Shown here in pieces: positions 47,600 through 59,108 of a stretch of 64,000 nt of DNA. A program made the translations under genes and the position numbers. The DNA is from Siphonodentalium dalli. Taxonomy: Eukaryota > Mollusca > Scaphopoda > Gadilida > Siphonodentaliidae. Every line of letters begins with the position of its first letter. Positions within the stretch are counted from its first letter, which is position 1. The notes beneath the pieces are model-generated. The model ran no database searches, was not told where the DNA came from, and saw nothing but the letters and a program-made list of their open reading frames with translations. The stretch spans positions 154,033,151 to 154,097,150 of the forward strand of contig CP136068.1 of NCBI GenBank assembly GCA_032622095.1, written 5' to 3'.

Positions 47600-48590
47600 C
47601 GTAAAACAGGAATTATCCGACTGTAAATTAGTGGAAAACATGAGTAAATTAGTGATTATCTGTTCCCAACTGCTCTGGAATATATCTAATGTTTCCCATG
47701 CATACACGGAGAGAGCACATAGATTTTGCCTAAAACATGTTCAAGGATTCCCACAACAAACCAGAACTTGCATCGTACAGGGGCTTCTGGGGTGCGGTGG
47801 GCTTGAATCATATATTGATAAAAGGAAATTAGCTTACTAGCAACATTATGTAGACTAAATACAAATAAGACCGCTAAATCCGTGTTCCTCGTGCGGCTTC
47901 ATAGTCATATTCTTGGAATTTCTCACCCACAATCCTTTATGGCAGATATTTCTACAGTTCTAAAGAGGTATAACTTCTATGAGTACCTAGAACGCTATAC
48001 GCTCGAAAGAACGTTTCCCACCAAATCATACTGGAAGAATATCGTAAAAACTGAGATTAACACTATGAGTGCACTTGAGTGGAGAAAGAGTATTGAATCA
48101 AATAGTGATCTGGCACAATATGGACTTACACAAACCAAACTCAATTCCTCGTTACTGTGGCAAACATGCAGGCTTTATCCAGATGAAAAATTTACATTTC
48201 TTATGATTTCTAGACTTCTCGCTCACACCGCATATAAAGATAACGGGCTTTGTCTATATACCATGTAATACGCAATATCAATGCATTATAGAACATACCA
48301 TAATAAACTGCACTTCCATATCGAATACAAGGAATAATATTTGGTACGATATCATTAACACTTTCGGAATAGATGCTTTTATGTATATGGACAAGTTGAC
48401 AGGGGCAAAGCAGTTATCCATATTTCTGGGGAATATATATACCATCTTCTTTAGTAAAAATGGGAAATTGTTCATTACCATTTGCCGTACACTTTTTCGC
48501 CAAATCAAGTCTCAAGCTATGGTATTGCTTGGCCTTGTTAAGAAATTGATTGATAATTACATCTTATTAAACATGGGCAATATATAATAA
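47600..48590 (+). pseudogene. LINE (non-LTR retrotransposon) ORF2 C-terminal remnant
   Basis: Three consecutive plus-frame segments read like the region after the reverse transcriptase of a non-LTR element. They are HRFCLKHVQGFPQQTRTC and YIDKRKLAY; then LATLCRLNTNKTAKSVFLVR through EYLERYTLERTFPTKSYWK and EWRKSIESNS; then QCIIEHTIINCTSISNTRNN, whose Cys/His spacing fits the C-terminal zinc-like motif. Frameshifts lie near 47835 and 48265, so it is dead. The 5' part (endonuclease, reverse transcriptase) is absent, as in typical 5'-truncated insertions. It lies in intron 2 in the gene's orientation. The family assignment rests on recalled motif shape only. Confidence 0.6.
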
Positions 48591-48753
48591 ATATAGCGTC
48601 CAAGTGACTGTAATCGACAAGGCATATTGAAATACTTTTAAATATGTTTATATGTTAAAGAGTGTGGTTGCGTGTGCGACAGAGACTCGAGAGTGAATGC
48701 GAGAGAGAGAGAGGGCAAAAGAAAGAGGGAGATATATCACAGAGATAGAGATA

Positions 48754-48755
<2 letters not shown>

Positions 48756-48831
<76 letters not shown>

Positions 48832-48832
48832 T
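48756..48832. repeat. (GA)n microsatellite
   Basis: About 38 GA dinucleotides with few interruptions. The poly-Ser/Leu and Glu/Arg frames here are its translations. Confidence 0.92.
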
Positions 48833-49556
48833 CGAATGAGAAGGGAGAAACTGAGAGAGAGGGTGCATATGTTGGTATGGGTGGACTTGTGTACGTGTGC
48901 CTAAATGCATAATACACGAATGAGTAGCGACTGTATGTTATTCCATTCCTTGTGATGTAACTTTGTTTTGTATAAACTTGTACTTGTATATATGTTGACA
49001 TATTTGTGTCCATGTTTCTGTGTGTGTATGTTCTGTATTCAATAACTCTTCACATATGGAGGACAATTAAAGATATATATATCGGCCCGCGGCCCGCAAA
49101 AATGCCGAGTGTTACGTCATTTCGAACGCCCGGTATAACAGTGCTAATGGCCTAGAGAACGCCCTATAAAGTGATAATAATAGTATTTATTGGAAAATGA
49201 ATTTACACACGCGGTTGAAATTCGAGACAGACCAAACCAGATACAATTAGGTCCGTCATATCAGTGACCACTATTGGCTATACAAACAAAACAACCCACT
49301 GGCGTTGGAAGTTCATTGGAGGACACAACTATACATTGCAAAAGTTTGTACATTCACTACATTGGTCGGGTACTTTTAACTGAAAAAGAAATTAAGTTAA
49401 ATCGACGAATTACTTCTTTGTGATAAGTAGTATTTGGATTGGCATATTATGTGGCTTTGCGTCGAACATGAGGTAACTGACATTTTGCTATTTTAGTCCT
49501 TGAATTGACTAAGATTTAAATTAAAACCGATTGATTTCACTGATTTTCAAATCCAG
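48833..49556 (+). other. End of intron 2, no element recognised
   Basis: Possible 3' flank of the LINE remnant. CGGCCCGCGGCCCGC near 49084 echoes the palindrome at 47002-47165. The acceptor for exon 3 follows. Confidence 0.4.
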
Positions 49557-49693
49557 ATCACCGCTGGGGATACTTAAGTCTGCTGCCGAACTTAATCTAC
49601 GAATATGGGTGGAATCCCGGTAAGAAAATATACGACTGGTTCGGAGAGGTGATTGAACAGCGCACCGGTAACAAAGATACCACATTCAAACAG
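49557..49693 (+). CDS. Patatin-like phospholipase, exon 3
   Basis: Completes a split Asp codon (G|AT) and continues HRWGYLSLLPNLIYEYGWNP, then KKIYDWFGEVIEQRTGNKDT and TFKQ, to residue 213. The text follows directly from exon 2, so no exon needs to be missing across the 11.5-kb intron. Acceptor ATCCAG, donor GTACAT. Confidence 0.88.
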
Positions 49694-49916
49694 GTACATA
49701 TAATAAATTCGCGTTAACTCACTACTAAATTTGCTTGCCATTTTTTTTGTATTAAAGATAGTCTATCTCTTTGTAAACATATTTTGTATAGTTTCTGGGG
49801 TATAGCATATTATATATGGACCGAAGAACCCTGTCGGGAAACGCTTCTATCGACTAATATTGCATATATTTCGAATACTTTTGTTCTGGTATAAACATAT
49901 GCAATCGTTTAGCTAA

Positions 49917-50386
49917 TGACCAATAAGGTTACAATACACCAAATACAAATTAGTAGAGTGAATTCCCCTGGCAATACCAAGCTAGGATCAGCATAACAAA
50001 AATGATGGCAGCTGAATGGTCAATGATACATGGATGAAAAGTGCACGAAAAAATGCACAAAAGTGTTTTCCGTCGAGAAACATCAAATATAGCCACATGG
50101 TGAACGGTTATGGCTGTGCAAATGGCGAATAATTTATGGGAGGTGTTTGTGTTTTTTTCGATGTCATTTGTCCCTCAATTTTAAGGGTAGTGTGACGTTT
50201 GTCAAGCTGCAGTGTGATCCACCACGTTTACAAGTACTTTTGGGCACATTCCGTGTGTCTAAAAGGACGTTCTTTAATTTTAAATACTCGTGCAGGGTCA
50301 AAGCTTTCCTGCGAATACAGGCCAGCGGGATTTGTTAACACTGAGGCCTATGTAAATCATTTGGTGTATTGTAACCTTAATGGTCA
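49917..50386. mobile_element. MITE with 29-bp TIRs in intron 3
   Basis: TGACCAATAAGGTTACAATA... at the left pairs with ...TATTGTAACCTTAATGGTCA at the right, one mismatch seen. 470 bp, non-coding. Confidence 0.78.
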
Positions 50387-50721
50387 CTGTTAACAGAGAC
50401 TAGAAATTCTTTTGTGTAATTTAACAAATAAACGTAAATTATACTCGTTATCGCGTGTAACTATACAATATAACAATATAAACAATCAATCTGAGACATT
50501 TGACTTGGGTGCGTAGCAATGGGAGCACTATAATCTCTATCGCTATCTGATATTGCCCGAACGGCCGGTTCTAAAAATAGAACAAACATGTGTCCATTTT
50601 ATTCATCGAATTATATCAGAAAATATGCGAAATAAAATCAATATTAATTGATAGAAGGGTTTCCGGATAGGGGTATTCAATTCATATTATTGTAGCCACG
50701 AAACTATTTCAATTTTATATG
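50387..50721. other. Intron 3 sequence, nothing recognised
   Basis: AT-rich, without repeats or frames of note. Confidence 0.4.
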
Positions 50722-51175
50722 TGTGACCCGCCATATCAAATCCAGTCGTAAGTCTGGATTTTTTTTACCCTGTGCCAATGCATTCTCTTATATATGCGAG
50801 TCGACCATAGGTCGCCTCGCATATATAAGAGAATGCATTGGCCTAACAATTTTTTATCATTTAAAAAATTATAATTGTTTCTTACAATTTTTAGGACATA
50901 AAACACCCATTACCCTGCAGGGAGCCTCACACATATATAGAAGCATATAGAAGAGTGTCGTATGCTCATGTTTGTCTGGGGCTCTGTATGGGTGAAATTA
51001 TAAAATTATTAAATAATACAAGAAAAATTTATTAAAATTGTAAAAAAATTGTTAGGCCAATGCATTGTCTTATATATGCGAGGCGACCTATGGTCGACTC
51101 GCATATATAAGAGAATGCATTGGCACAGGGTAAAAAAATCCCGACTTACGACTGGATTTGATATGGCGGGTCACA
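50722..51175 (+). mobile_element. Family F4 MITE, copy 3 (complete)
   Basis: Ends TGTGACCCGCCATATCAAAT and ATTTGATATGGCGGGTCACA enclose two inverted hairpin cassettes (50772-50845, 51055-51127) and the GAAGAGTGTCGTATGCTCAT middle block. TATG on both sides (50718-50721 and 51176-51179) may be a 4-bp target duplication. This is the reference copy for family F4. Confidence 0.83.
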
Positions 51176-51339
51176 TATGAAGAGATAATCCATGTATACA
51201 GATACGGATGGTCTTCGTGATGGTTATTGCTGTTAAAATAGTCGCATCCTTTAAACCAATATAAACAGAAAGAATATATAAAATATAGACACAAGATCGT
51301 ACGAAGTTTTAGAAAATAGCATCCATGTTATGTTACAAT

Positions 51340-51574
51340 ACAGTACATAAAGAGTGTGCGATAAGAAAATCACTCAACACTGGGAAGACTCCACTGCATG
51401 AACTTTGGGTAAAATTGTAAAATGTTGTTTACAACATACAATTATAGCGCTCATTAATCTTCGCCACTCAATATTTTGGTGTTGAATGGGTCACAGTGAA
51501 TCAATTCCCCCCCCCAATATAACCACGGTGTTGAGTGTCTAATTTTCTTATCCGCACACTCTTTATGGACTGTA
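51340..51574. mobile_element. 235-bp MITE with about 42-bp TIRs
   Basis: ACAGTACATAAAGAGTGTGC...AAAATCACTCAACAC pairs imperfectly with GTGTTGAGTGTCTAATTTTC...GCACACTCTTTATGGACTGT. A C-run lies in the middle. Confidence 0.72.
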
Positions 51575-51637
51575 TATAAACAAACGCTGGGCTCGCACTA
51601 GTGTGGATTGTTGATTCATACTATCATTATATAGAGA

Positions 51638-51771
51638 ATCTACAACTCGTCCCCAGTTTATAGCGGAATTTACAAAACGAGTCCAGTAACTACAAGCTTT
51701 TAGCGAGGTCCAGACCTAATTTACTGGACGAGTTTTGTAATTCCGCTATAAACTGGGGACGAGTTGTAGAT
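51638..51771. repeat. Foldback hairpin, family H-like (copy 3)
   Basis: Arms of about 58 bp (ATCTACAACTCGTCCCCAGT, GCGGAATT, AAAACGAGTCCAGTAA) pair closely, with a loop holding CTTTTAGCGAGG. The loop resembles those at 19148 and 40231, but the arm sequence is different, so the arms have been replaced or have co-evolved. Confidence 0.72.
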
Positions 51772-52493
51772 TATATTTATTACATGATCCAAAGCCTCGA
51801 CAAAACATACCTAAATCAACAAATGGGACGCGAAACTAACATTTGCTTCTATAAGGCATGTGATGACGTTTCACATAACTATGCGTTGTTTGCCAGCGTA
51901 AAGAAATAGCCCCAGATAGATAAAGACTCGTTGGCGTATTTAATGGCGTATATTTAATGACATTACTTCTCAAACTCTTCATTCATTAAAGTTTGTTGGA
52001 AAAATATTGGAAGCCATAGTATTTTGTGACATATCTGTTTACGGAATGTAAACAGACGACAAACCGGAAGTCAAATATCACCTGGCACTATTTCCTGTTA
52101 TCAAACGAACATTTAATATCACAATTCATAGAATTGCTTTATTGAATGGAATAAGGGTAGGCTCGTGTAAAAATTATACTATTATTATATTCTTGAGGAA
52201 ATTTTCAAAATTTGGTAACTGTTATTTCTAAATTAAAACCTATAACGAATGCCATTATAATCTCCGCCACTTTTGGGCGGATATCTCGCAGAATGAGGTG
52301 CTCCGTGAATTACAGTAAATATTAGGAGGAACATACCCCGTTATTGGTTATCATATATTCCTTCTTGATAAATTCCTGGATTCCAGGTCTTTTTAAAGCC
52401 GGATTCCGGATTCTAATGGATAAGGGTGGTATCATCTTTATATATGGCCGAAATTGTTGTTTAGTTTTGGATTCCATATTACATATCACACAA
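51772..52493. other. Intron 3 sequence
   Basis: The first part (TTTATTACATGATC, CTTCTATAAGGCATGTGATG) shares words with 58800-58830 and with the flank of the hairpin at 40231. Otherwise unassigned. Confidence 0.35.
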
Positions 52494-52960
52494 GGCTAAC
52501 GCCCGTATAGATCATATTCCACCAGTACAAAACCTGGGAAGTTTTTGAAGTTTTTACAGGGAACCTTATAAAATTAAAATTAAATAACACAGGGAATATA
52601 CTTCTTTGTAATTATCTGTTTCTTAATATGTACTTCACTGTATGTGAAGGTCTCAACTCGAAATTTCACGATTTAAGTGACTTTGTGAGCGATTTTGCTT
52701 TGCGATTCTTACAATTATGGAATATTTCCTGGGTAATTAATTGAATGTTTATTGCGATATCGGCTCTCAAAAGTCACAGAAAAGCATGCATTTTCGGGTT
52801 GGGACCATCGCATATAGTGAAGTACACTATTAAGGAACAGATAGTCATTCAGATATATATTCCCCGTGTTATTTTTTCGACTTTATATGGTTCCCTGTCA
52901 AAACTTCAAAAAATTCCCAGGTTTTGTACTTGTGGAATATGATCTCTATGGGCGTTAGCC
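52494..52960. mobile_element. 467-bp MITE, 50 bp before exon 4
   Basis: Terminal repeats of about 75 bp (GGCTAACGCCCGTATAGATC, CAAAACCTGGGAAGTTTTTG and their inverses) are nearly complementary. Non-coding. It ends 49 bp before the exon 4 acceptor, so the branch point of intron 3 may lie in it or in the short remaining gap. Confidence 0.8.
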
Positions 52961-53009
52961 AGAGTAGAGATTCATGCCATGACATAAAGGCTAATTGTGT
53001 TCATTCCAG

Positions 53010-53145
53010 GTGTTAAAGCAATGCGGAAAAGAGCTATGCATCATCATAACTAACCTCAATAAGATGACAGAAGAATATTGTCATCCGAAGACGACACCAG
53101 ACATGCCCATCAGAAAAGCTATGAGGATGTCCATGTCAATCCCAT
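53010..53145 (+). CDS. Patatin-like phospholipase, exon 4
   Basis: Residues 214-258 plus one base: VLKQCGKELCIIITNLNKMT, EEYCHPKTTPDMPIRKAMRM, SMSIP. IRKAMRMSMSIP is the conserved helix that precedes the catalytic-aspartate strand in this family. Acceptor CATTCCAG, donor GTGAGT. Confidence 0.9.
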
Positions 53146-53306
53146 GTGAGTACATAAGTAGAGACACACAAGGCATTCAAATGCAATCATGCATAATTAT
53201 GTTCATGCAAAATTATATATTTATTTACTTATACAAGTTTGTAAAACGAACTATCATTCGAAAATTAGATGCATGTTACAGATCGATTTCCTTCTTATTT
53301 TCAATA

Positions 53307-53781
53307 TTAAAGGCACGGCCGGCGTTCGTTGTAGAAATATTCATATTTGTTCAAATCGCCATCTACAGAAGGAATATTAAAAAATATCTAGTTTTGTTCA
53401 TATGATAAGCATAAGCAGCGCGTAAATAGTATATTGTCGTCAAGACGTACGACGGTGTACGTAAATTCTATTGGTTAATCACAAACAAATGATATTAACG
53501 CTCTTTATTATTTCCATATCAGGAAAACAGTAACAAATAACGCTCTTTATGTTTACAATATCCGGATCTAAACAAAAGCCAGGTTTTGTAACGTTTTTTG
53601 CCTTTGTTTATACATAACAAAGGAAAAACATTTGACAATAACATACTGTTTATGCCATATTTCTGATTGGTATAAGAACAAAGTCTGTCTATATTTTACT
53701 ATTCTGTCTGTTTATGGCGGTTTTTGACGGAGGTGAATATTTTAACAACATACCCACCGCCAACGTCGCCCGTATCTTTAA
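53307..53781 (-). mobile_element. TTAA MITE, family L, copy 4
   Basis: TTAA occurs at 53307-53310 and 53778-53781 with ends AGGCACGGCCGGCG and CGCCCGTATCT, in reverse orientation relative to 27685-28213. In intron 4. Confidence 0.82.
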
Positions 53782-53897
53782 TAACTCTCCAATAACGATA
53801 TTTCGCATCTGGAAACCATTATTATGTAAATATTACTGTTACAGTGGCATTACTGATCAAAATCCAATTTAAAGTTATATCAAAAGTTGACAGTAAG

Positions 53898-56620
53898 GGC
53901 GCGTACACATGAAGCTGCAAGAAAATATCTGCAAGAAAATATCAGGTAAAATTGCACACTGATATTTTCTTGCTGTAAAGATTACGCCCGTGAGAACGCG
54001 GCGGTTTAGACGGCGTTGATTGAGCTCAATCAGAACAGTATTAGTCATGCTGGTTCAAGTGAATTGCGCCCGGTAAATAACCTATAGACCATTTTGGCAA
54101 TTCATAGCTTCGTGAAATTTCCAACTGTTGACATGTATTACCGAAATCGGATGGGATCAGACACCCACCTACCTGTAGCAACGTTGCTGATCTCATGCAT
54201 AAAGACCTTCTGCATAATGAGAAAGTGGTCACGTTATTTGGAAATTTGGAAATGTTATAATTTCACAGTGCATGTATATGTGGGGTGACAAATGTTATTA
54301 TGGTTTTGTGGCAAATCGGATGACCCCACCCCCATTGATACCCCATATGAAGTTTTCAGGAGATTGTTGCTTGGTGCATGCATGGGCTGTGGTGTACATT
54401 ACGTTACCGAACTTATATGGGTGCATGTGGGGACATGAGACCCCCGTCAACTTGGAAATAATTGGAAATTTCACACCAACAATGGTTTGAAATTGTTCTT
54501 GTTGTCTGATTTTTCAATAATTAATGTATGTGGAATTAGTGGTTTTAGACCAACATTTGCACTTTTCATACTTTGGTCAAATTATTGTTTGGAATTTCTT
54601 CTAGGCCTCTCCCTCCCCGGTGTCCAGTCAAAATTCAAGGTATGTGGGGTACTATATGGGAAATTTAAAGACGATGGTAGGTGTGCAAATTCAATTATGT
54701 GATCTTGGGTCTTTGGTCCGATTCAAGAGGGTGCAGTTGGAAATCCATGGATATCCTCCGTCAGCGGAAACCCTCAAAAGATATATGTCCCCACACATAT
54801 CCATATAATAGCTCAGCGATTATGTCAAACAATCCAAAATGGAATTACGATGTCAATTGTTGAAATAGGCGATACTATTGATGGATCATAAGGGCGCGTA
54901 CACATGGCCAGCAAGAAAATATCAGGTATGCCCCATGTGACTTACTTGACCAATGAAATAAATAATACCGGAAAATATCCAGACGAAGGCAGCGCGCGGA
55001 TATTTTATCGCCAATTGGTGAAATGTGTTCACCTTGATAGGTGGTCATCGGTATCCGTTAACTAATCTCGCGGGGATATGATCGTAACAATTCAAGCGCT
55101 CGAGTTATGATCCATCAATGGTATCGTCTGTTTCAACATAACGTATTTCCATGTTATATTGGTTGTCAGAACCGCTGATGTATATACGTGTGTGCAGAGC
55201 CGTGGTAACAGGGGGGGGGGGTTTGGGGTGTCTCACCCCCCAACTTTGGTCAAAATTTTCAACATTTGGAAATTTCATACCTGCCAAAACATTAGTTGGA
55301 AATTTCACACCAACAATAGGTTGAAAATGTTCTTGATGTTTGATTTTCAAAAAATTTCTTGGGGGAAATTAATTGTTTTTGGACCAATATTTGCATATTT
55401 TCCTATTTTTGGTAAAACATTATGGTCTGAAATGGTTATCAGATGGAAACTTTCCAACCTCAGGGGGGTGACAGGTTGGAAATTTCCAACACTTGGAAAG
55501 CTTGTGTCCTGCCCCCCCCCCCCCCGTGGCCAGTCAAAAGTAAAAAACTGCTAGTTAATTTAAGAAAACAATATTGTCGTACATTTGGTCAACATTGTCA
55601 TTGGAATTGTCATCAGTTGGAAATTTTCCAACCTAAGTGAGGTGTCAGGTTTGAAATTTCCAACTCTAGGAATGTTTGAGGACAGTCTAGATGGTAGGAT
55701 TTAGCGATTTTCTTCTTAAGATTACAAAATTTTCGCACACCGGGCCGAACCATGGTCTAATGTTAGGCCTAAGAGTATTGAGGTGCAAGGGGGTGCAAAT
55801 GGAATTATGGAAAACTTGTGTTTGGTCTGATTCTGATTCAAGGGGGTGCAGTTGGAACTTCCCAAGGTGGACATCCTCCCAAACGGAAACCCTCTAGCCA
55901 CGTCCCTGCGTGTATGGGGATGCTTTATAAGTTGGTACCTCACATGCCTTGATTTAGTTGTTTTACTTTAATTTGGACTGTATGTACGTTTCGAATAAGA
56001 AATTGTTGGCGGCTCCTCGCTCTTCTCGCATGTGGGATGTGGCTCAGAGCCGAACCCACCAAATGTCTGTTTAGATGTCGTTTCGTGTGTTCACGAAGAA
56101 CACACATCCCTACTCCAACGACGAGGGCGCATTCCTTTCTCGTTAAAATAGGTGGCATTTTAAATTGTCCATAACACTTTATAACTCTATGAATATTCGA
56201 TATGGACTATAGATTGTTTGTCCGCAGTAATTCACTTCAACAAACAAGACTAACACTATTCACATTCAGCTCAATCAACGCCATATCACCCGCCGCTTTC
56301 TCACGGGCGTAATCTTTGCAGCAAGAAAATATCAGAGTACAATTGTACCTGATATTTTCTTGCAGATATTTTCTTGCAGCTTCATGTGTACGCGCCCTAA
56401 CTCGAGTGCGTGCATGAACGGTTACCAGCGTGTCCCTTATATAGATTAGTTAACGGATACCGATGGCCACCAATCAAGGTGAACACATACCAACTGGCGA
56501 TAAAATATCAGCGCAGTGCCTTCGTCGGATATTTTCCGGTGTTATTTATTTGATTGGTCAAGTAAGTCACATGGGGCATACCTGATATTTTCTTGCCCGC
56601 CATGTGTACGCGCCCTAAAC
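53898..56620. repeat. Two interleaved inverted-repeat pairs
   Basis: All four ends carry TAGGGCGCGTACACATG or AAGGGCGCGTACACATG. Pair 1 is 53898-54030 with 56265-56399 (about 135 bp, AAGCTGCAAGAAAATATC...). Pair 2 is 54892-55100 with 56399-56620 (about 220 bp, TTCACCTTGATWGGTGG...). The order is L1, L2, R1, R2, so the pairs are interleaved, not nested. L2 is bracketed by ATTGATGGATCAT and ATGATCCATCAAT. The middle holds two diverged copies (about 54400-54790 and 55210-55900) of a block with TGGAAATTTCACACCAACAA. Frames up to 136 codons are unsupported. Confidence 0.7.
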
Positions 56621-56779
56621 ATTTTAAAAGGTAAAAGCGTTGAGATATATTACGAAAATAAAATTTATACAAGTTTAGACTAAATATTTGAACTTATTAC
56701 ACGATCAAAAGTACACCATGGATTGGTCTATTATTCATATGTAGGGGTGTTCAGGAAAAACAAGCAGACGACAGATATT

Positions 56780-57151
56780 AAAGACATATTGTGTACTTAT
56801 TCGGGTGCGTGAAACTGATAAGTTAGCATTAATGTGCTATGCCAACTGGAGGGATGTAGCATTCTACTAACATAACCGAAACTTCAAGCAAATCAACCGT
56901 ACCGCTTCATAGAAAACATTGTCAGAACTACGCTAAATTGTAAATATTTACTACTCGATTCGGGACGCATCTATCGGCGATAAACTAACGAAAATGATTT
57001 CGTCGTCGACAGTCACTGCATTTAATTAATATATAAGAATGACGATATGTGTTGTCAATATACATATAATATTTGTAAACATAACTACTTTGAACAAGAT
57101 TGTTCACCATTTCTATTTTATCACCCTACCGGAGTGTTTCATATCACTTTA
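56780..57151 (+). repeat. 370-bp direct repeat, copy 1, before exon 5
   Basis: About 85 percent like 58328-58700 by eye: TCGGGTGC.TGAAACTGATAA, TACTACTCGATTCGGGACGC, CACCCTACCGGAGTGTTTCA. Copies lie in introns 4 and 5, one on each side of exon 5. Confidence 0.85.
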
Positions 57152-57232
57152 ACATTGCAGATGCAATCCTATTTATTGGCGGGAAATAATGTTAAAGTAA
57201 TAAGTTCAACAAACGACTTATGGTCTTTTGTT

Positions 57233-57486
57233 CAAGCCTTGAAATAGTGTGTCTATCATTTGCAGAATGAGGTCCCCAGAGGGTGAATTTAGTGATGCTA
57301 CCCCGCATAGCGGGCTAGCATCACCAAATTCACCCTCTGGGGACTTCATTCTGATTACACCTCAGCAGAATGAGGTTCCCAGAGGGTGAATTTGGTGATG
57401 CTAGCCCGCTATGTGGGGTAGCATCACTAAATTCACCCTCTGGGAACCTCATTCTGCAAATGACAGGAAAACTATTTCAAAGCTTG
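57233..57486. mobile_element. Family C element, two hairpins
   Basis: Ends CAAGCCTTGAAATAGTGTGT and ACTATTTCAAAGCTTG enclose two hairpin units of the AGAGGGTGAATTTRGTGATG type. It interrupts the dispersed repeat seen at 23620-23775 (AATAAGTTCAACAAACGAC before, GTACATTGGAATATTCTATA after). Confidence 0.78.
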
Positions 57487-57612
57487 CTTTTGTTCTATTG
57501 TGCCGTTATAAAGGTGTACATTGGAATATTCTATATTCATTTGGAAGGGTTTCCAGAAAAAGATAAGTATTTATTATAAAAATGATTGAGTGACAAATGT
57601 TTGCCTCTATAG

Positions 57613-57708
57613 TTTACTTCCAGGCTGTCAAGATGAAAAAACGCGGTGTGGAGAATGTGTTTGTGGACGGTGGACTCCTGTGTAACTACCCGATACACGC
57701 ATTCGACG
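57613..57708 (+). CDS. Patatin-like phospholipase, exon 5 (catalytic Asp)
   Basis: Completes Phe259 and reads YFQAVKMKKRGVENVFVDGG, then LLCNYPIHAFD plus one base. DGG carries the catalytic Asp277, partner of Ser136. The acceptor is CTCTATAG at 57612. A second AG at 57623 (TTACTTCCAG) would remove 11 bases and shift the frame, so the upstream one is chosen from the phase left by exon 4. Donor GTAAGA. Confidence 0.88.
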
Positions 57709-57820
57709 GTAAGATTAAACTGCCACCCAGTTATACAGTTGTAGATACCACATTTCACTCAGTAATATAATGTTATTTCAACTCGATAAAAAGTTATTTG
57801 AAATAAACATGTGAAAACAT

Positions 57821-58200
57821 TTAAAGGCCCACTTCATTTTAGAACACCCAGATAATTTTATATAAAATATAGGCCATATTATATACCATTTGAAAGAGGA
57901 ACATGTTGTTTTTATTGAGATATAGACTTGTGTTCTGTGCTCAAGTTTCATTATTTTCAATGAAAGGGGAATAACTCTATATATCTAATACATTTTTAAT
58001 TTGTATTCTGTTGCATTCTGGGACCCATAGCGGGGAAAATCTTTCTATGATTTAAGCTTTTTCTTTTTCTCTATGGACATCTTCTGAGACACAGACATTT
58101 CAAAGGTGATTAGTATTTTAATCATATTTTATGGCATAGATTCTTATTAAAACCGTACCAAAGGCACTATAAAAAGCAAGAACATTAAATAGGCCTTTAA
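57821..58200. mobile_element. Possible TTAA element in intron 5
   Basis: TTAA occurs at 57821-57824 and 58197-58200 next to AGGCCCAC and TAGGCCT, which form only a 6-7 bp inverted end. Length and content fit a Kolobok-like MITE, but the ends are weak. Confidence 0.35.
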
Positions 58201-58327
58201 AGGGGTACTGTACGCCAATTTCAATAAATTCCAGGTAATAGGAACGATCTAATATCGATAATTTAAAAAAATAAGTAATTTGTGTCGAAAACATATTCTG
58301 TAAACGTCCAGGTTAACAGGTTATCTT

Positions 58328-58700
58328 AAACACATATTATGCACTTGTTCGGGTGCTTGAAACTGATAAGTTAGTATTCAGGCGCTATGACAACTGGAGG
58401 CATGTAACATGCTACTAACATCGCCGAAAATTGAAGCAAATCGACCGTACCACTCCATAGAAAACATCGTCAGAACTACGCTCAATTGTAAATATTTACT
58501 ACTCGATTCGGGACGCATCTATCGGTGATAAACTAACGAAAACGATTTCGCCATCGAGAGTCACTGCATTTAATTAAGATATTAGAATGATGGTGTGTGT
58601 TGTCAATTTGGATATTCTATTTGTAACAATTACTACTTTGAACAAGATTATTCTCCATTTCTATTTGATCACCCTACCGGAGTGTTTCACATCACTTTAA
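58328..58700 (+). repeat. 370-bp direct repeat, copy 2, after exon 5
   Basis: Same orientation as 56780-57151. The landmarks ATCTATCGGYGATAAACTAA and CACTGCATTTAATTAA occur in the same order. Confidence 0.85.
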
Positions 58701-59108
58701 AATAAAAGTTAATAATTTGATATAAATTTAATTTATGGCTCCATGCAGCCATAAATCAAATTACGAATTTAATTTCAGAAATATAATGAACACAAAAAAA
58801 CAATATATGCTTCTATAAGCTATGCGAAGTCATCAAAAATCTTCGAAATTATTTTTGAAACACCGTTGACCCTATCAACCCCACCATCCAATTCACACAT
58901 GCATTATGTGCGTAAAGAATACATTGTCATGCGACCCTTTTTTGTTGTTGTCGACTTCGATCATTAAACCAATGACATATCATATACTGTATATTATAAA
59001 TATGTCTCGTGTGTCACATACTGTGATTTGAGTGAATAAAACATTGAACTTGATCGCTATCTAATCGTGAACCAAAATATATGTGTGGTAGCTATTCATA
59101 CTCTCCAG
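58701..59108. other. End of intron 5 with a small hairpin
   Basis: AATTTGAT...TTTATGGCT pairs with AGCCATAAA...CAAATT near 58712-58765, with GCTTCTATAAGCTATGCGAA after it, recalling the family H flank. Otherwise nothing. Confidence 0.4.

Noticed and set aside
48648-49013. 121-codon minus frame with a Leu/Ser-rich core and its Glu/Arg plus counterpart
   Set aside because: Produced by the (GA)n microsatellite.
53010-53405. 136-codon frame covering exon 4 as one long exon
   Set aside because: After SMSIP the frame runs past the GTGAGT donor into intron sequence and a MITE; the family sequence continues instead in exon 5.
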